Shown piece after piece: positions 45,026-58,600 of a stretch of DNA of 64,000 nt (its first letter is position 1; every line of letters starts with the position of its first letter). The position numbers and the translations under genes were made by a program. The DNA comes from Sycon ciliatum (taxonomy: Eukaryota > Porifera > Calcarea > Leucosolenida > Sycettidae): the NCBI RefSeq assembly GCF_964019385.1, contig NC_088654.1:18985236-19049235 (forward strand). The letters are read 5' to 3'. The notes under the pieces were generated by a model. It saw only the letters and a list, made by a program, of their open reading frames with translations. It searched no databases and had not been told where the DNA came from.

Positions 45026-45519
45026 TAGGTGCACTGCTCCGTTACCTTGAGAGTCGCTGCGGTTTGTGTTCAGGTTTGTTGGCTGAGCGCTGACTGTCTT
45101 TTCTCTGCATGGTGCACAAGCGGCATAAGCAACACACAATGGAAATCACCCACTACCCTAGCAGTACAAGCCTGAATCACGACATGCTGAGTGACGCCCA
45201 GCACCAGCAAGAACACACATCACCAATAAATGCCATCAGGGACAGAAAGAGTGGCATTTATAGTGGCTGGGACGGTACAACTTTTTCGGGAAAATTTGAC
45301 TGCATTTTTGAGTTTATCGGCAAGGTGGAGATGAAATTTGAAAATGTTTTCAAAGGGGAAGAAATTATGCGGATGCATCTGACTTTGCTCACTCTCCTTT
45401 CTCTGCAATCACGTTGATTGGACCGAAAACTGGAACATATGAATAAGTTTGCTTCCTAAGAAAAAAATTAATGGTGCACTCGCACGCTGAGAGGAGCAAG
45501 CTGACTGCAATGGACCCGC

Positions 45520-45780
45520 TTTTCACCAAAAAAAAGGGAACACCAACACCCTATTGGATCAAGGCGCAGATGCAGCTCCTAAGCGGTGGGAGATGAGTAG
45601 ATCAGACCCACCAACAAAGTGGTCAGAAGACCAAAAATCCCATTAACTGCATCCATTTTTCCCTCGCGCCAGGGCACGGGTTCCCAATTAACTGTGGGCC
45701 CAGCACGGCTGAAAAATCCCTCTGTTTCTCAGTCATGGCCTTAGACCACCCCACTATGCCTTCCACTACAAACAGAACCT
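45520..45780 (-). repeat. tRNA-derived SINE-like repeat, copy 1 (B box lost)
   Basis: Matches 52030-52302 over GGATCAAGGCGCAGATGCAG, GATCAGACCCACCA, AACTGCATCCAT and TTCCCAATTAACTGTGGG. Relative to that copy it lacks about 30 bases, including the B box. The tRNA-like head is toward the right end, so the element reads on the minus strand. Confidence 0.65.
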
Positions 45781-45786
45781 GTAATA

Positions 45787-46200
45787 GGCGATTCACATGA
45801 CAGGCAAATCCACATTTGTCAGGTGCCCCCAGCAAGTGAAACGCGAGTCCGCCGTTCACACGGTCGCGGGTGGCGGCCAGAGCTTCCGCGGGTCTACGAT
45901 GAGTACACGGCGTTACTGTGGTGATAACATAGTGATTTGGAATGAGTACCCAAAGGCAAATGTCGAAACAACAAGGGTTCAAGACTACGACTCGTACCGT
46001 ACGATCATGAGTACGACCTCACTGGCTCATAATTGTAAAAGTACCCGCAGATGAGTGCATCCTCCTCGGGCAAAAAAGCTCATAGACACTTTTGATTCCC
46101 GCGGACAAATTTTGGTCGCGTGCAGGAATATCTCCACGGTGATTTTCCTGTAAACGTGCATTTGCCTGTAAACGTGCATTTGCCTGTCGAGTGAATCGCC
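45787..46200. mobile_element. DNA transposon remnant, 414 bp, TA target duplication
   Basis: GGCGATTCACATGACAGGCA at the left and TGCCTGTCGAGTGAATCGCC at the right are inverted ends with few mismatches, flanked by TA (45785-45786, 46201-46202). An 18-bp unit, GTAAACGTGCATTTGCCT, is duplicated near the right end. No transposase is evident. Confidence 0.75.
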
Positions 46201-46565
46201 TACAAACAGGACCGACGGCATGCAGTTGTTATAGGTCCGTCCGGTCATACCGTAACTTTTCGTGCACTGCGTATTTATTGCAGGTGCAGACGACCAACTC
46301 GGCAGTATGCGCAGGTTTGTGGCCAGTACATTTTCATGACCAAGGCCTGAGAAGCCAGGTCCGTTCTGCAGGAGCTGAGTATCTCACAGATCCATACCTG
46401 GTGGATGTTTCCCATTCTCTCGTGTATCTTTTGCCTGTACAGCACACAAGAACAGCAGCACAAACAAACGCGGACAAAAACGCATCAGAAGAATGCAGTC
46501 GTAGACACGAACGGAGGGCCGCAGCGCCAGGATTTCAGATGGTCAGGCCAAACGAGATACTAGTA

Positions 46566-46839
46566 CAGTAGACTCCTGATGATTATAACCAACACCATTG
46601 TGCAAGAGAATTAGTTCTTTGTAGCCGAAGTTTGTTATAACAGAAATGCACTCACACTATACAAGCAGCAAGTCATGATTGACAAGTGGCCCATGACGGT
46701 ATGAGCGCACTTGGTTACATGCGGCACTGCAAGATTTGGTTCGTTACAAACGAAAACTGTTCGCTATAAAGGGTCAATTTTGGATTGTTTCAAACAGGGA
46801 CATGGACAAGGTTCGCCATATCATAAGTGGAGTCGACCG
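46566..46839. mobile_element. MITE, pogo-like (TTATAACGA type), 274 bp
   Basis: CAGTAGACTCCTGATGATTA at the left and CATAAGTGGAGTCGACCG at the right are inverted ends flanked by TA. The interior (CGAAAACTGTTCGCTATAAA, GTTATAACAG) matches 31138-31485 in reverse and 15210-15370 in part. Confidence 0.75.
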
Positions 46840-47116
46840 TACTTGATTGGAAAGGAAAATTGTTCTGACGGATAGCCCCACTTGCACGAATTGGGTGTGT
46901 AAACGTTATCGCCCATGGCCAGACCAGCCGCACTGCCTGCTACAGCCCTGAACTGACGCCCTCGTTACGCAATATATGGCTGTGCGGCATCACCAACGTG
47001 CACCATGCACACTCTGATAACTGGCAGGGAAGATACCAAGAATACATGAAAACTAGAGTGTGCAGCCTGGGGCTTTTTCTACTATGGGTGTCTGTCACGG
47101 CAGATTTAAGTGATTA

Positions 47117-47182
47117 CAGTCAACTTGGCTAATAACGACTGCGGATATAACGACAATTCGCGAGTAACATAGGATGGCACAC
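47117..47182. mobile_element. truncated pogo-like MITE (AATAACGAC type)
   Basis: CAGTCAACTTGGCTAATAAC and GCGGATATAACGACAATTCG match the left end of 56827-57017. The copy stops where the piggyBac-type MITE begins, and no right half is seen beyond it. Confidence 0.7.
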
Positions 47183-47186
47183 TTAA

Positions 47187-47786
47187 CCCTTTAAGAGCCA
47201 CAGGAAAATTTCAAAATTCTGCATTTTTTCGTGTTCCTTGGATCATAGCTTCAGTTCTACTCACTCAATCCTCACAATCTAGGGCTTCCTGGAAAGGTCT
47301 CCGCGAGAGGAAGATAATGAGGTCGATCATGATAGCCAGCACACCGTCTATCCAGCGCTAGATCGCCACGACAGTACGAAAAATGCCCCAAATGCGTCCA
47401 ATTGCGTCCCGCTCCAGATATTTCATTTTACTCGACCGTGGAGTCCCAATTTTTTCGCTGTGTACTCTTGACAATATCAACAGTGAAACCCGTGCAAATT
47501 CGAGTAAACCAGCGTGACGAAAAGTCTCAAAATTCTCAATACTAAAGTCGCACTGCGCGCTTTTGAAATTGCCGCGATCGCGGCTCAACTTACGAGTGAT
47601 TTATCTCAGGAACCGTTGCTCACAGCGCTTCGCGGATTCTCTCCCGACAGGTGAGAGTTTTCTCTTCGCCCTGGATATTTCGATCACTGGATTTGAGCGG
47701 GATTGGACTGAGTTACGATCTTTTGAAGTTTTGCATTTGAATGCGTCGTTTACGACGCATTCAAGTATGGGGCGGCTCTTAAAGGG
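47187..47786. mobile_element. piggyBac-type MITE, 600 bp, copy 2
   Basis: CCCTTTAAGAGCC and GGCTCTTAAAGGG ends are flanked by TTAA (47183-47186, 47787-47790). It aligns throughout with 26915-27516 (for example GGGCTTCCTGGAAAGGTCTC, GAGTTTTCTCTTC). Near-equal length (600 versus 602) argues for a defined non-autonomous family. Confidence 0.9.
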
Positions 47787-47897
47787 TTAAGACCTGCATG
47801 TGCCTTAGTACCAGTGGGTGCCCATTTCCCAACAGGCTTGAAAGATCGTGCTGTAGATCCAAGACTAGTGGCTCCTTCAGTATGTACCGTGATACTC

Positions 47898-48097
47898 NNN
47901 NNNNNNNNNNNNNNNNNNNNNNNNNNNNNNNNNNNNNNNNNNNNNNNNNNNNNNNNNNNNNNNNNNNNNNNNNNNNNNNNNNNNNNNNNNNNNNNNNNNN
48001 NNNNNNNNNNNNNNNNNNNNNNNNNNNNNNNNNNNNNNNNNNNNNNNNNNNNNNNNNNNNNNNNNNNNNNNNNNNNNNNNNNNNNNNNNNNNNNNNN
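47898..48097. other. assembly gap, 200 N
   Basis: Exactly 200 N, bordered on the right by GA repeats. The true length is unknown; the round number suggests a placeholder. Confidence 0.99.
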
Positions 48098-48646
<549 letters not shown>

Positions 48647-50285
48647 ATGTAAAGAGAGGGTTAGGTATCGTGTACTGTACATAGAGGAAAGCCTGTGATA
48701 CATTATGACCTCAGGCTCTGGAATTGATGTACATGACCTTACATACATGTATCTGCACTTCAGCGCATACTGGGAAGTGGGGAAAGTGCTTTAACCACCA
48801 GACCCAGTACTTCACGGACAGGGTATCATTTACCAGTTCCTTTGGACGTCATGCAAAGACGACCTTATCTAGCTGAAGTCCTTACATTCAACACCAACAG
48901 AATACAATCTAATGATAGTACTGCTACTGTAGTACATCCTGGCTTTTTCAGCGGATAACTATCCGTTCCGACAAGGCGTTTAGTAGTCATCACTGCTACC
49001 AGACTAACGCAAGCTGCAGACCATTCATAATAATTTTTCAGCATTCAGACACAAGTCTAATTCCGAGTCTCTCTCTCTGTTTAGGTACTAGTCAATACAA
49101 GCAGAAAAGACTCTAGCCCGTACAACTGCGCGTGTTCAATATCCAGGTGATGAAAGCAGCGAAAGGGAGACTAGCGGGAACAAACATAGAAACCGGTATG
49201 AATTTGAAATGTTGATTCTCCCGCACATACACATAACCATGATGATAGTGTCATGTACATGTAGAATATTATTTCTCCTTTTCTGGCTTTCTGAGTTGAT
49301 TTTGTATTGCATTTTCATCCATTGTATTTCTTTTGCCGGTAGAAGAGGCTTCATCACAACTCAACTGTGCAAGTCATGTAGAATGCACACCTTGTTCTGG
49401 AGAGAAAAGGGACTCAAAGCGGCAATCAGCACTACATGTGAGCTAATTATCACCGCCATCAAAATGTCTCTTCACATGGCCACCATCATCAATACAATGT
49501 CATGTACATGGATAGACTTGGTTGCGCTTCTACGTTCCAAAATAGATTCCGTCAGGGGCCTCTTGCACGGGTACCGGGTAATCACAAGGATGTCGACACT
49601 GGCGCGACATCTACTGTAGCAAAATTGCCAGCGACTATTTAGCAGACAGAAGACGAAAGTTGATACGTCTGGACACAATGATACGTTCATTCTTCTGACT
49701 CTACATGACATGTACGTGCGTGAGAATCACCACTATTAATAATTATTATTATTATTGTCTGTGACTGGGAGTGAGAATGTGACAGGCTGCTGTAATTATA
49801 GTATCCGGCATGAAAACGCCAATCATGTTGTCCACTCATTTCGCGAAGGCACTACTAAAACACGTGTAATTATGGACTATATTAAAGTTAAAGCACAGCT
49901 TGAACAGGAATTGTGCGATAGAGCGAATCGAGCAGCTAGCAGTCTGCCAGCTCTACCCTTGCCAGCTTCCTTTCCTTCATACATGTACTAAAAAATATTA
50001 CAAAATACAGAGAGGCATAAACACAAGTTTGCAGTACAGTATAGGAATGCTAAATTTCGTGCTTAGTCTTGAGTTCTATGGCTATTCAGCCAGCCCGATC
50101 AGACGACTATAATAATAATAATTATGATACTAATTGTTCCTTCCTAGGGTTATGAGATTGGGGAGGAGGGAGATGTAAAGCCTGCAGGTGTGGTAATCAA
50201 GTACAGCAGTAGGTGAAGGCGAGGTGTGTAGCCATATCAAGCTATAATCGGCTGCACAGATATTGATGAACACTGGGGCGAAACA
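48647..50285. other. unassigned DNA
   Basis: No splice-consistent exon was found on either strand. It lies between the FN3/sushi gene and the adaptor gene, so missing exons of either could lie here. Confidence 0.4.
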
Positions 50286-50349
50286 AACGCATGGCTGGTC
50301 CTGGTCATGTTTGTCAATCTACGTACAAAAAACAAAAGCACACAAAAAG

Positions 50350-50402
50350 GCCACAATTACACAAAGTCTTGGCACAATTTCACTGGCTCCCCTGTGACAT
50401 TG
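50350..50402 (+). repeat. possible LINE relic
   Basis: The frame reads HKVLAQFHWLPCDI; a leucine-rich stretch ending xLHWLPV is common near the C terminus of CR1/L2/Jockey-type reverse transcriptases. Only this short piece is seen. Confidence 0.25.
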
Positions 50403-50587
50403 CTGTTGTTTTGACACCTGCAGTAGCCTGCTCCCGGGAGCGGCTTCATTCATTCGCTTTACTCATCTGCCAGACTGAGCAGTTACTGATGAACCGGTGT
50501 TGGTTTTGGACTGAGTACAGCGAGGAGAATGAGTTAATAATCCGAAGATTGAGTATAGTTTCAAACAAGATAGCACACTGCACAAAG

Positions 50588-51815
50588 AATACACATCAAG
50601 CCACACTGTACAGAATATACATCAAGCTAAACTGTACAGAATACACATCAAGCCACACTGTACAGAATACACATCAAGCCACACTTTACAGAATACACAT
50701 CAAGCCACACTGTACAGAATATACATCAAGCCACACTGTACAGAATATACATCAAGCCACACTGTACAGAATACACATCAAGCCACACTGTACAGAATAA
50801 ACATCAAGCCACACTGTACAGAATACACATCAAGCCACACTGTACAGAATACACATCAAGCCACACTGTACAGAATACACATCAAGCCACACTTTACAGA
50901 ATACACATCAAGCCACACTTTACAGAATATACATCAAGCCAAACTGTACAGAATACACATCAAGCCACACTGTACAGAATATACATCAAGCCACACTGTA
51001 CAGAATATACATCAAGCCACACTGTACAGAATAAACATCAAGCCACACTGTACAGAATACACATCAAGCCACACTGTACAGAATACACATCAAGCCACAC
51101 TGTACAGAATATACATCAAGCCACACTGTACAGAATATACATCAAGCCACACTGTACAGAATACACATCAAGCCAAACTGTACAGAATATACATCAAGCC
51201 AAACTGTACAGAATATACATCAAGCCAAACTGTACAGAATATACATCAAGCCAAACTGTACAGAATATACATCAAGCCAAACTGTACAGAATATACACAA
51301 GCCACACTGTACAGAATATACATCAAGCCACACTGTACAGAATATACACAAGCCACACTGTACAGAATATACATCAAGCCACACTGTACAGAATATACAC
51401 AAGCCACACTGTACAGAATACACATCAAGCCACACTGTACAGAATATACATCAAGCCACACTGTACAGAATATACATCAAGCCACACTGTACAGAATATA
51501 CATCAAGCCACACTGTACAGAATATACATCAAGCCACACTGTACAGAATATACATCAAGCCACACTGTACAGAATATACATCAAGCCACACTGTACAGAA
51601 TATACATCAAGCCACACTGTACAGAATACACATCAAGCCACACTTTACAGAATATACATCAAGCCACACTGTACAGAATACACATCAAGCCACACTTTAC
51701 AGAATATACATCAAGCCAAACTGTACAGAATACACATCAAGCCACACTGTACAGAATATACATCAAGCCAAACTGTACAGAATACACATCAAGCCACACT
51801 GTACAGAATATACAT
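50588..51815. repeat. 26-bp minisatellite, about 47 copies
   Basis: The unit GAATACACATCAAGCCACAC plus TGTACA is repeated from 50588 to 51815. Variants are GAATATAC for GAATACAC, CAAACTG for CACACTG, CACTTTA for CACTGTA, and a few short units that lack TC (ATACACAAGCC). Each unit junction has the palindrome CTGTACAG. Confidence 0.97.
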
Positions 51816-51959
51816 TGTGTTACAGTCACAATGAATATGCATCACGCTACTTCAGGATTGTGCGTAACGCTACATAAAGAAAGCACACGTGTTTGTCCCA
51901 GGCTCTAGTCTCAGTACCATTGTCGGTCTTTATTATTTTCGAGCTGGGAATGTAAAACA

Positions 51960-52302
51960 TAGAAAAAAAAAAAAAAAAAAAATTCACGGTTCGCGTGAGA
52001 CTCGGCCAAAGGCCCAGTTTTCCGCATCCGCAGGAACGCCACCACCCTCTTGGATCAAGGCGCAGATGCAGCTCCTAAACGGTGGGAGGTGAGTAGATCA
52101 GACCCACCACAAAGTGGTCAAAGACCGAAATCCCATTCACTGCATCCATGTTTCCCTCGTGCCAGGCCACGAGTTCCCAATTAACTGTGGGTCGCAGCAC
52201 GGCTGGAAAAAATCCTTCCGCTTCCAAGCAGGACTTGAACCTGGTACCCTCTGTTTCTCAATCATGGTCTTAGACCATCCCACTATGCCTGCCTGCATCC
52301 AC
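51960..52302 (-). repeat. tRNA-derived SINE-like repeat, copy 2 (B box present)
   Basis: Read on minus, it begins with a tRNA-like head (GGCATAGTGGGATGGTCTAA, 52267-52290 region) and a B box GGTTCAAGTCC (52229-52242 region). It continues through a body shared with 45520-45780 and ends in a T-rich tail (A18 on + near 51962-51980). The tail-side motif TTCACGGTTCGCGTGAGACT recurs at 9060-9080. Leu/Ser-type tRNA ancestry is likely but not proven. Confidence 0.7.
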
Positions 52303-52372
52303 ACACACAAACATAGAAAGAAGAAAAAAAACCCACACACACACAATCCTTCGATCTACAATAGTAACATAC

Positions 52373-52645
52373 CCTCACCTAATGTCCTGACTTGAATTGT
52401 TGCCCAGGGTCCAGTTTGATGGAGGTAACCGAGCGCCGCCACACTCACTTCATATGTGCTGTTGGGCTGTTTGCCAGAGACTCGAATATCCAAGAAATTA
52501 ATACTCAACAAGCTGCCATCACTTTCCCTCATTCGGTATCCCCAGATGGGGCCATTGCGATCCAACACATCCAGTTCTGTCCAGGATAGCTTGAATGAGG
52601 TCCTGGTTATATCAGTCACGCTTAAAACAGGGGCTGCTGATGGAG
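52373..52645 (-). CDS. FN3 exon a2
   Basis: Reads SAAPVLSVTDITRTSFKLSW, then GPIWGYR, then NSTYEVSVAALGY and TIQVRT. The core Trp, the Tyr of the E strand and YEVSV fit fibronectin type III. 273 bp, exactly the length of its paralogue 57188-57460. Confidence 0.92.
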
Positions 52646-55600
52646 CTGCGCAAGTCCAGAGTTTGCACGCAGCAGAAAAAAGACAAAATCCCTAAGTAAG
52701 TGCTGAGAACGAAATAGTGGTAGCATTTTCAGCGATAATTAAAAGAAAGTTGTAATTCGATGATGCCATCTTCATTTGGTCCACCGATTCATAGTCGTAG
52801 TAGGTTCTTTACAGTCCATTCACAAAAAGATGGGCCCTGGCTCTGGCCAGCTTCCGTATTAGGTGATTTTTCAAGATTTTATTTTACACAGTGCAGTACT
52901 GTGAAATTTGAAATTTGAAAAGGGTCCAAAAAGGGTAAAAAGTTCTAGGAAAGTTAGTTGCTCCCACAACACAAGAGATCATGCTTTTCTTGCCAACTTG
53001 GGCCTGGCACTCAGGACCACCCGAAGCAGTTTTTGATAAGCCCATTGCGCAATAACGTAGTTTGTACCACCGACACCCCACACAGCCGCCTGGGCATGGT
53101 CGTGTGGGGTGGTTAAACGGCCTGGATTTTGATGGGTTTTCCCAATTCAGTGCTCTTGGGGCAAAACCTGGCCGAAATCCTATTCTTGCTATGGCTTGCT
53201 TTTTTGAGAAATAGACTTCAGAAACATAATTGGAAGAGGATTCCATAGGGGATTGCAGAAAAAATTCTAAAAAAAACTCAACGTTTTACCCATTTATGGC
53301 CAAAAGCTACACGTCCATCTTTTTCTGAATGGACTGTGGTCAGAAGTAACTACCGTACTGGCAATATATGTTGCCGCGTAACGCGTAACGCAGGGGGGTG
53401 CGGCGTAACGCGCGACCAGGCTAGTGCGACAAATTTTCGTTGCGTTCGTAACGCGCGTCCGGCGGGGTGCGGCGATCTTTTCATTGCAAAAAAGGCTGAA
53501 AACTGTGAAAGCACGTGTACCGCGTGGTGAAAAGTTCAAAACTGGACGCAGCAGGAAGTCCTGCAATAGCAAAAAAAGGGCTGCGGCAATATAGAAACCT
53601 GTGTAACGGCTCCGGTGCGACTTTGCATGTAACACCCTGCGTGCGGTAAACATGTGCCAATCAACGCTTCATGGCCTCTCTGCGACCATATATATTGCCA
53701 GTACGGTACTTGCTGTTGTGGAGCGTTGCTGGTGAACTGTTTGGTGTGGTGTTGGCAAGTGTCGTGTGCACGGTCTCGCCTGGTCGAAAACAAAAGAACG
53801 TCCTACCACTAAAAGAAAGTTGGCTAGTCCCAATAGGGAGTGGTGCTGTCTTGTAGGTTTGTTGAGTAGACAGTCGGATTAACCTCTCGTTTGCTCTGGA
53901 TGCATGGCAGCAGTGTGTCATGCATGTGACGCAGGCCCGCCGGAACTGGTCCAGTTGGTCAGGCTATCACCGGACCAACATTCTCGGCCGCCGCCGCCAT
54001 GTGTTTACTACCGTGGAGGTCATGTGCATCCGCTGTATTCTACACAAAGTGTGAACGGCCACATTACTGCTGGACCAATAGGCCCATGCGCATTGCCAAA
54101 TATGGAAGGTATGAGTAATGCATGTGAGTACGCCGGGATCAGGGATGCACTGTTCAACACCCCACACGACCATGCCCAGGCGGCTGTGTGGGGTGTCGGT
54201 AGTACAGACTACGTTATTTCGCAATGGGCTTATCAAAAACTGCTTCGGGTGGTCCTGAGTGCCAGGCCCAAGTCGGCAGGAAACGCGCGATCTCTTGTGT
54301 TGTGGGAGCAACTAACTTTCCTAGAAGTGCTCAGAATACGCCACAATGCTTAGGCAAGATTGTCATGAATTTCACATCACGTGCATGCCAAGCACAGCAC
54401 ATCAGACCAGGGCACCAAACACAACAGAGAAGCATATCTACAAGCACAGTCATAGTGAACTGTGACAGGTTCCCCTCCATCTGTATGACCATTCTTCGAG
54501 GAGATATGACCAAGGAAATCATCACGGTGCAGGTGCGTAGCCTGCATGGGGCAAGGGACCACGTACCCCCCCCCCCCTAAAAATGGCAACCTAGGTTCAG
54601 CGAGCACATAAGGACCATGAATGACATGCACTAGCCATCTTTCACATATGCGGCCTTGCACCCCCCCCCCCCCCTAAAAGGGGGCCAGCTACGCACCTGC
54701 TGTGACCTTACAACTTGGCTCAGGCTGGGTGCAAGTTGATGAAGTACCAAATGAGAGCTAAACAAAGGGCAAAAGCTAAGTTTACCTGCAGGTTGCGTTC
54801 TGACATGATAGGTGATTGAGTCATTGCTTCTGGTGGACGCAGCTGTCTCCACATAACAGTGGACGTGGTATTTGCTGTCTTCCTCTAACCCAGTCAGGGA
54901 AATACTGCTCGAATTGGTGCAAAGTGTTGTGCCATTTTGGAATGCTGCTGCCACTCCCGAGACCGAGACCAGCTCATACACAACACAATACTCTGCGATG
55001 TTGAAGTTACTACTGCCAACCACTAGGGACACATTGATGGTTTGTGCAGAAGCTGCAAAAATGGCTTTAGGTGGCAGCGGAGCTGCATATGTGACAAAGA
55101 GAAAAGCAAAAAAAACAGGGGACTTTCAACATCATTCAAGCTCTACTCTTACAATCATTTAAATACTACGTAAAGACAAGAGTACAGTCCCGCTCAATGA
55201 AATCCAGTCGCTTCACTCAAGTTTGAACCTTACATCATTTCTCAGCCCAGTGTTCGCAAGTCTAGGGCTGCGTAACGCCCGGCGTGTACTTGAGTGACGT
55301 GACTGGATTTCATTGAGCAGCATTGTACATGAAATCCATAGTGTCCATCTGGGTTGGGTTGCTGCCACGGCGGAATTCCGTGATTACATCATTTTAGCGA
55401 TGTAGTGCGTACAAGCAGGATGCAAGCAGATAGTTTGTATGTCTCTTGCTGCACAACTGCAGCTCAGTTGTATGCACTATACCATGTCCGGCCTCTAGCT
55501 TGGAAGGTTCAAGGCTGATGGTTTGCGAACTGGAGGTGTGTTAGAGCTAGGTCTCAGGTTGTTGAATATCTCAGTAAACATGTCAGTTGTGTGCCTTGTT

Positions 55601-58600
55601 ATCGCACTTTCAGAATGCTTATTATCTTGTTACAGTCGTGGATAGTTGCTTCATAACTCGTTTCCATGTGATTTCCTGTATTTTAACTACATGCCGTATT
55701 TTTCCGGTTATAAGTCGACCTTTTACGACTGAAAATAGCAGGAGAAAAGGTGGGGGTCGACTTGCAACCGGGATTCGACTTATAACTGAGAATTATCGGT
55801 ATCTTCCAAAAATGACCTGCACTGAATACACGAGTGCACCATGTGTATGCATTTTTGCCAAGTTTATTAATTGCCTTTTTCAAGGATTTGGATGTTTCAC
55901 AATCCAATGAGGAGTGTTTATGCAATTTGTTCATGTGTTAGTAGCAGGGAGCGGTTAGCAGTGCTTCGTTGGGCAAAACTTTAAAAACATAATTAAGACC
56001 TCCGGATACGGGGGTCGACCTATAACCGGGGTCGACTTATAACCGGTAAAATACGGTACCCGATTTCGCAATCTATACCTCGCATGCAAAGACGCAAATC
56101 TATATAACTTAATAGTAGACACTTCCTTTCATCTATCAAACGTTTTCTTTTCCTTCTCTTCAGCACAGGAGTAACAATGATTCCGAGACCTTTGGTCGGA
56201 GGAGTTACTTTTGCCCCGCCCCCACTTCCATCCAGTATGCTGTGCAGTATGCTGTGCAGCATCTGATTGTTCTGTGGAACTCAGTTTAAAAACAAAACAA
56301 AAAAAACAGGGAATTGACAGGAAGGAAGTGTCTACTTGATTGTGGGGATTTGCGTCTTTGCATGCGAAGGTATAGATTGCGCAACTACTGTGACCGCCTC
56401 CAAACTACCGCTTCCATTATACCCGATTTCATCATAATTACTCCTTTCAAAAAGTGACAGAATATACGTTGCCTCCTATTGCCATTACACATGTACATGT
56501 GTTGTAGTACGTTATTCTGTGTATGTCGTGTGTACGTCATGTTGGTGCATGCGCGTGTTGCTGTGGTGTGAAAAGCAGTCTTCGTCTTCAGTTCGTCATG
56601 TCTAGTTGTGTTTCCGTAGTTGCCTTGCAATAAACAGTCTTTCAAAAGTAGTTATCATCGTCCCTTTGTATAAGTGTGGAGATGGCACGGGACTGGGAGC
56701 AGGTGGAGGAAAGGCAGTTACAAGGCAGTTACAACACATGTACATGTGTCGTACATGTGGCTGAACTTGTACTGTAGTTGTAGCTCTTCGTTGTACATGC
56801 CGCTGCGCGTGTAGCTCTTTGTCGTACAGTCAACTTCGCTAATAACGACTGCGGATATAACGACAATTCGCGAATAACGACATAATTGTCATGCCCAGAG
56901 CATAGTCCCATCCAACAGTGACACATATAATGAGACTTCAGGTATAACGACACTTCGCGAATAAGGACACTTTTCTGATGCCCAGCCGCCGAGTGTCGTT
57001 ATACGCGAAGTTGACTGTACATGCTGCTGCGTGTTTGTCTCTTTGTCGTACATGCTGCTGACCCGTGGTACATGTACACGCTTCTGTGTCTCACTCATCG
57101 GACATACGTAAAGAATGTGCACAACTCCACATACGGAACCTGTGCAACGGTACATAAAGCACACAAGCAATCTTTCGACATACGTACCCTCAGCTAATGT
57201 CCTGACTTGAAGCGTTCCCTGGGGTCCGGTGAGATTGCGATAACCGATGGCCGCCACGCTCACTTCATACGCACTGTTGGGTTGATAGCCGGTTAGTCGA
57301 ACACTCAAGTCATTAGTAATCAACACCCTGCCATCACTGCTCTTCACTTGGTATCCACTGAGGGGGCCGTTATGATCCAACACATCCAGTTTAGTCCAGG
57401 ACAGGCTAAACGAAGTCCAGGCTATATCAGTCACATTTAGAATAGGGGCCGCTGATGGAGCTGTGCAAGTGCAGAGTTTGCACGGAGCAAAAACATAACA
57501 CAAGTCCCAGGTGCTCTCAGAGGGAAACTCTGTTATCGCTTTCAGCAATAATTATAAAAAAAGCTGCTTGCTCGCAATATGGAGTGGTGCTTTCTTGCAG
57601 GTTTGACGAGTCGAAGGTCGGATGGACTCGCAAGTCATCATGGTTATTACGTACATGCTGAACATAGGTTGAATATTTTTAGGGGGGGGGGGGGTGCACA
57701 TTTTATTTTATTTTATTTTATTCCAAGCAATACATGGCTGGGGTAGCTTATGACCACTTTGCGTGGCGATTGCAGGGTTTTATAGCCAACCACGGCACAT
57801 GCCCCAGCGCCCCATACAGGCTGGGCACCTGCAAACACAAAGTGTGAAAGGTCGGCCACATTACTACCGTACCAATCAAAACTGTTCCCGAGGCGGCCCT
57901 GAACTGTGTCCCGTCAAGTGTACACTCCAGGCAGGTTGGGAGCAACCAGCTTTCCTCTAAGTGCTGGGAACATGCCATCAGGCCTTGGCAAATAGCTGCC
58001 ATGAAACTCACTTCACTTGCATGCCAGGCACAACACATCAGGGAGACAAAGGACCAGAGGAGCACATCTACAAGCACACCGTTAAATGTGACGGGTTCTC
58101 TCCGATTCTTGTTCTTTTTCTCATTCTCCTTTTCTTCTTGTTATAGCCAGATTCTGTACAGGTCTCACCTCCTCTTCTTTTTTTCCATCATATAAACTAT
58201 TCTCATCATCTTGTGAGAACCGGCCGTCACAGCCAATGAGAAGGCATAAATGGCTGTTCGTTTTGGTGAGGTAAAATATGTAAGCAACAAGCTTTATAAC
58301 CATTTTTCGGAAGAGAGATGGCCAAGCAGAACACCTTACAATTTGGCACAGATCAGCGCCAGTTGTTGAAGAACGAAGAAGAGCTAAAAACAGTGCAAAG
58401 CTAAGTTTACCTGCAGGTTGAGTTCTGACTTGGTAGGTGATTGAGTCATTGCTTCTGGCGGACGCAGTTGTCTCCACATAACAGTGGACGTGGTATTTGC
58501 TATCTTCCTCTAACCCAGTCAGGGAAATACTGCTCGTATTGGTGCAAAATGTTGTACCATTTTTGAATGCTGCTGCCACTCCCGAGACCTCGGCCAGCTC

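Noticed and set aside
45109-45417. 102-codon + strand frame (KSGIYSGWDGTTFSGKF)
   Set aside because: No splice context, no family, and it starts just beside a MITE; could be chance.
50588-51815. CRISPR-like array
   Set aside because: The repeats are directly adjacent with no unique spacers, in an animal genome.
50291-51820. Repeated TEYTSSHTVQN / QATLYRIHIKPHC peptides as a repeat protein
   Set aside because: The 26-bp unit is not a multiple of three, so any reading cycles through frames; some units are shorter still. No start, splice or family support.
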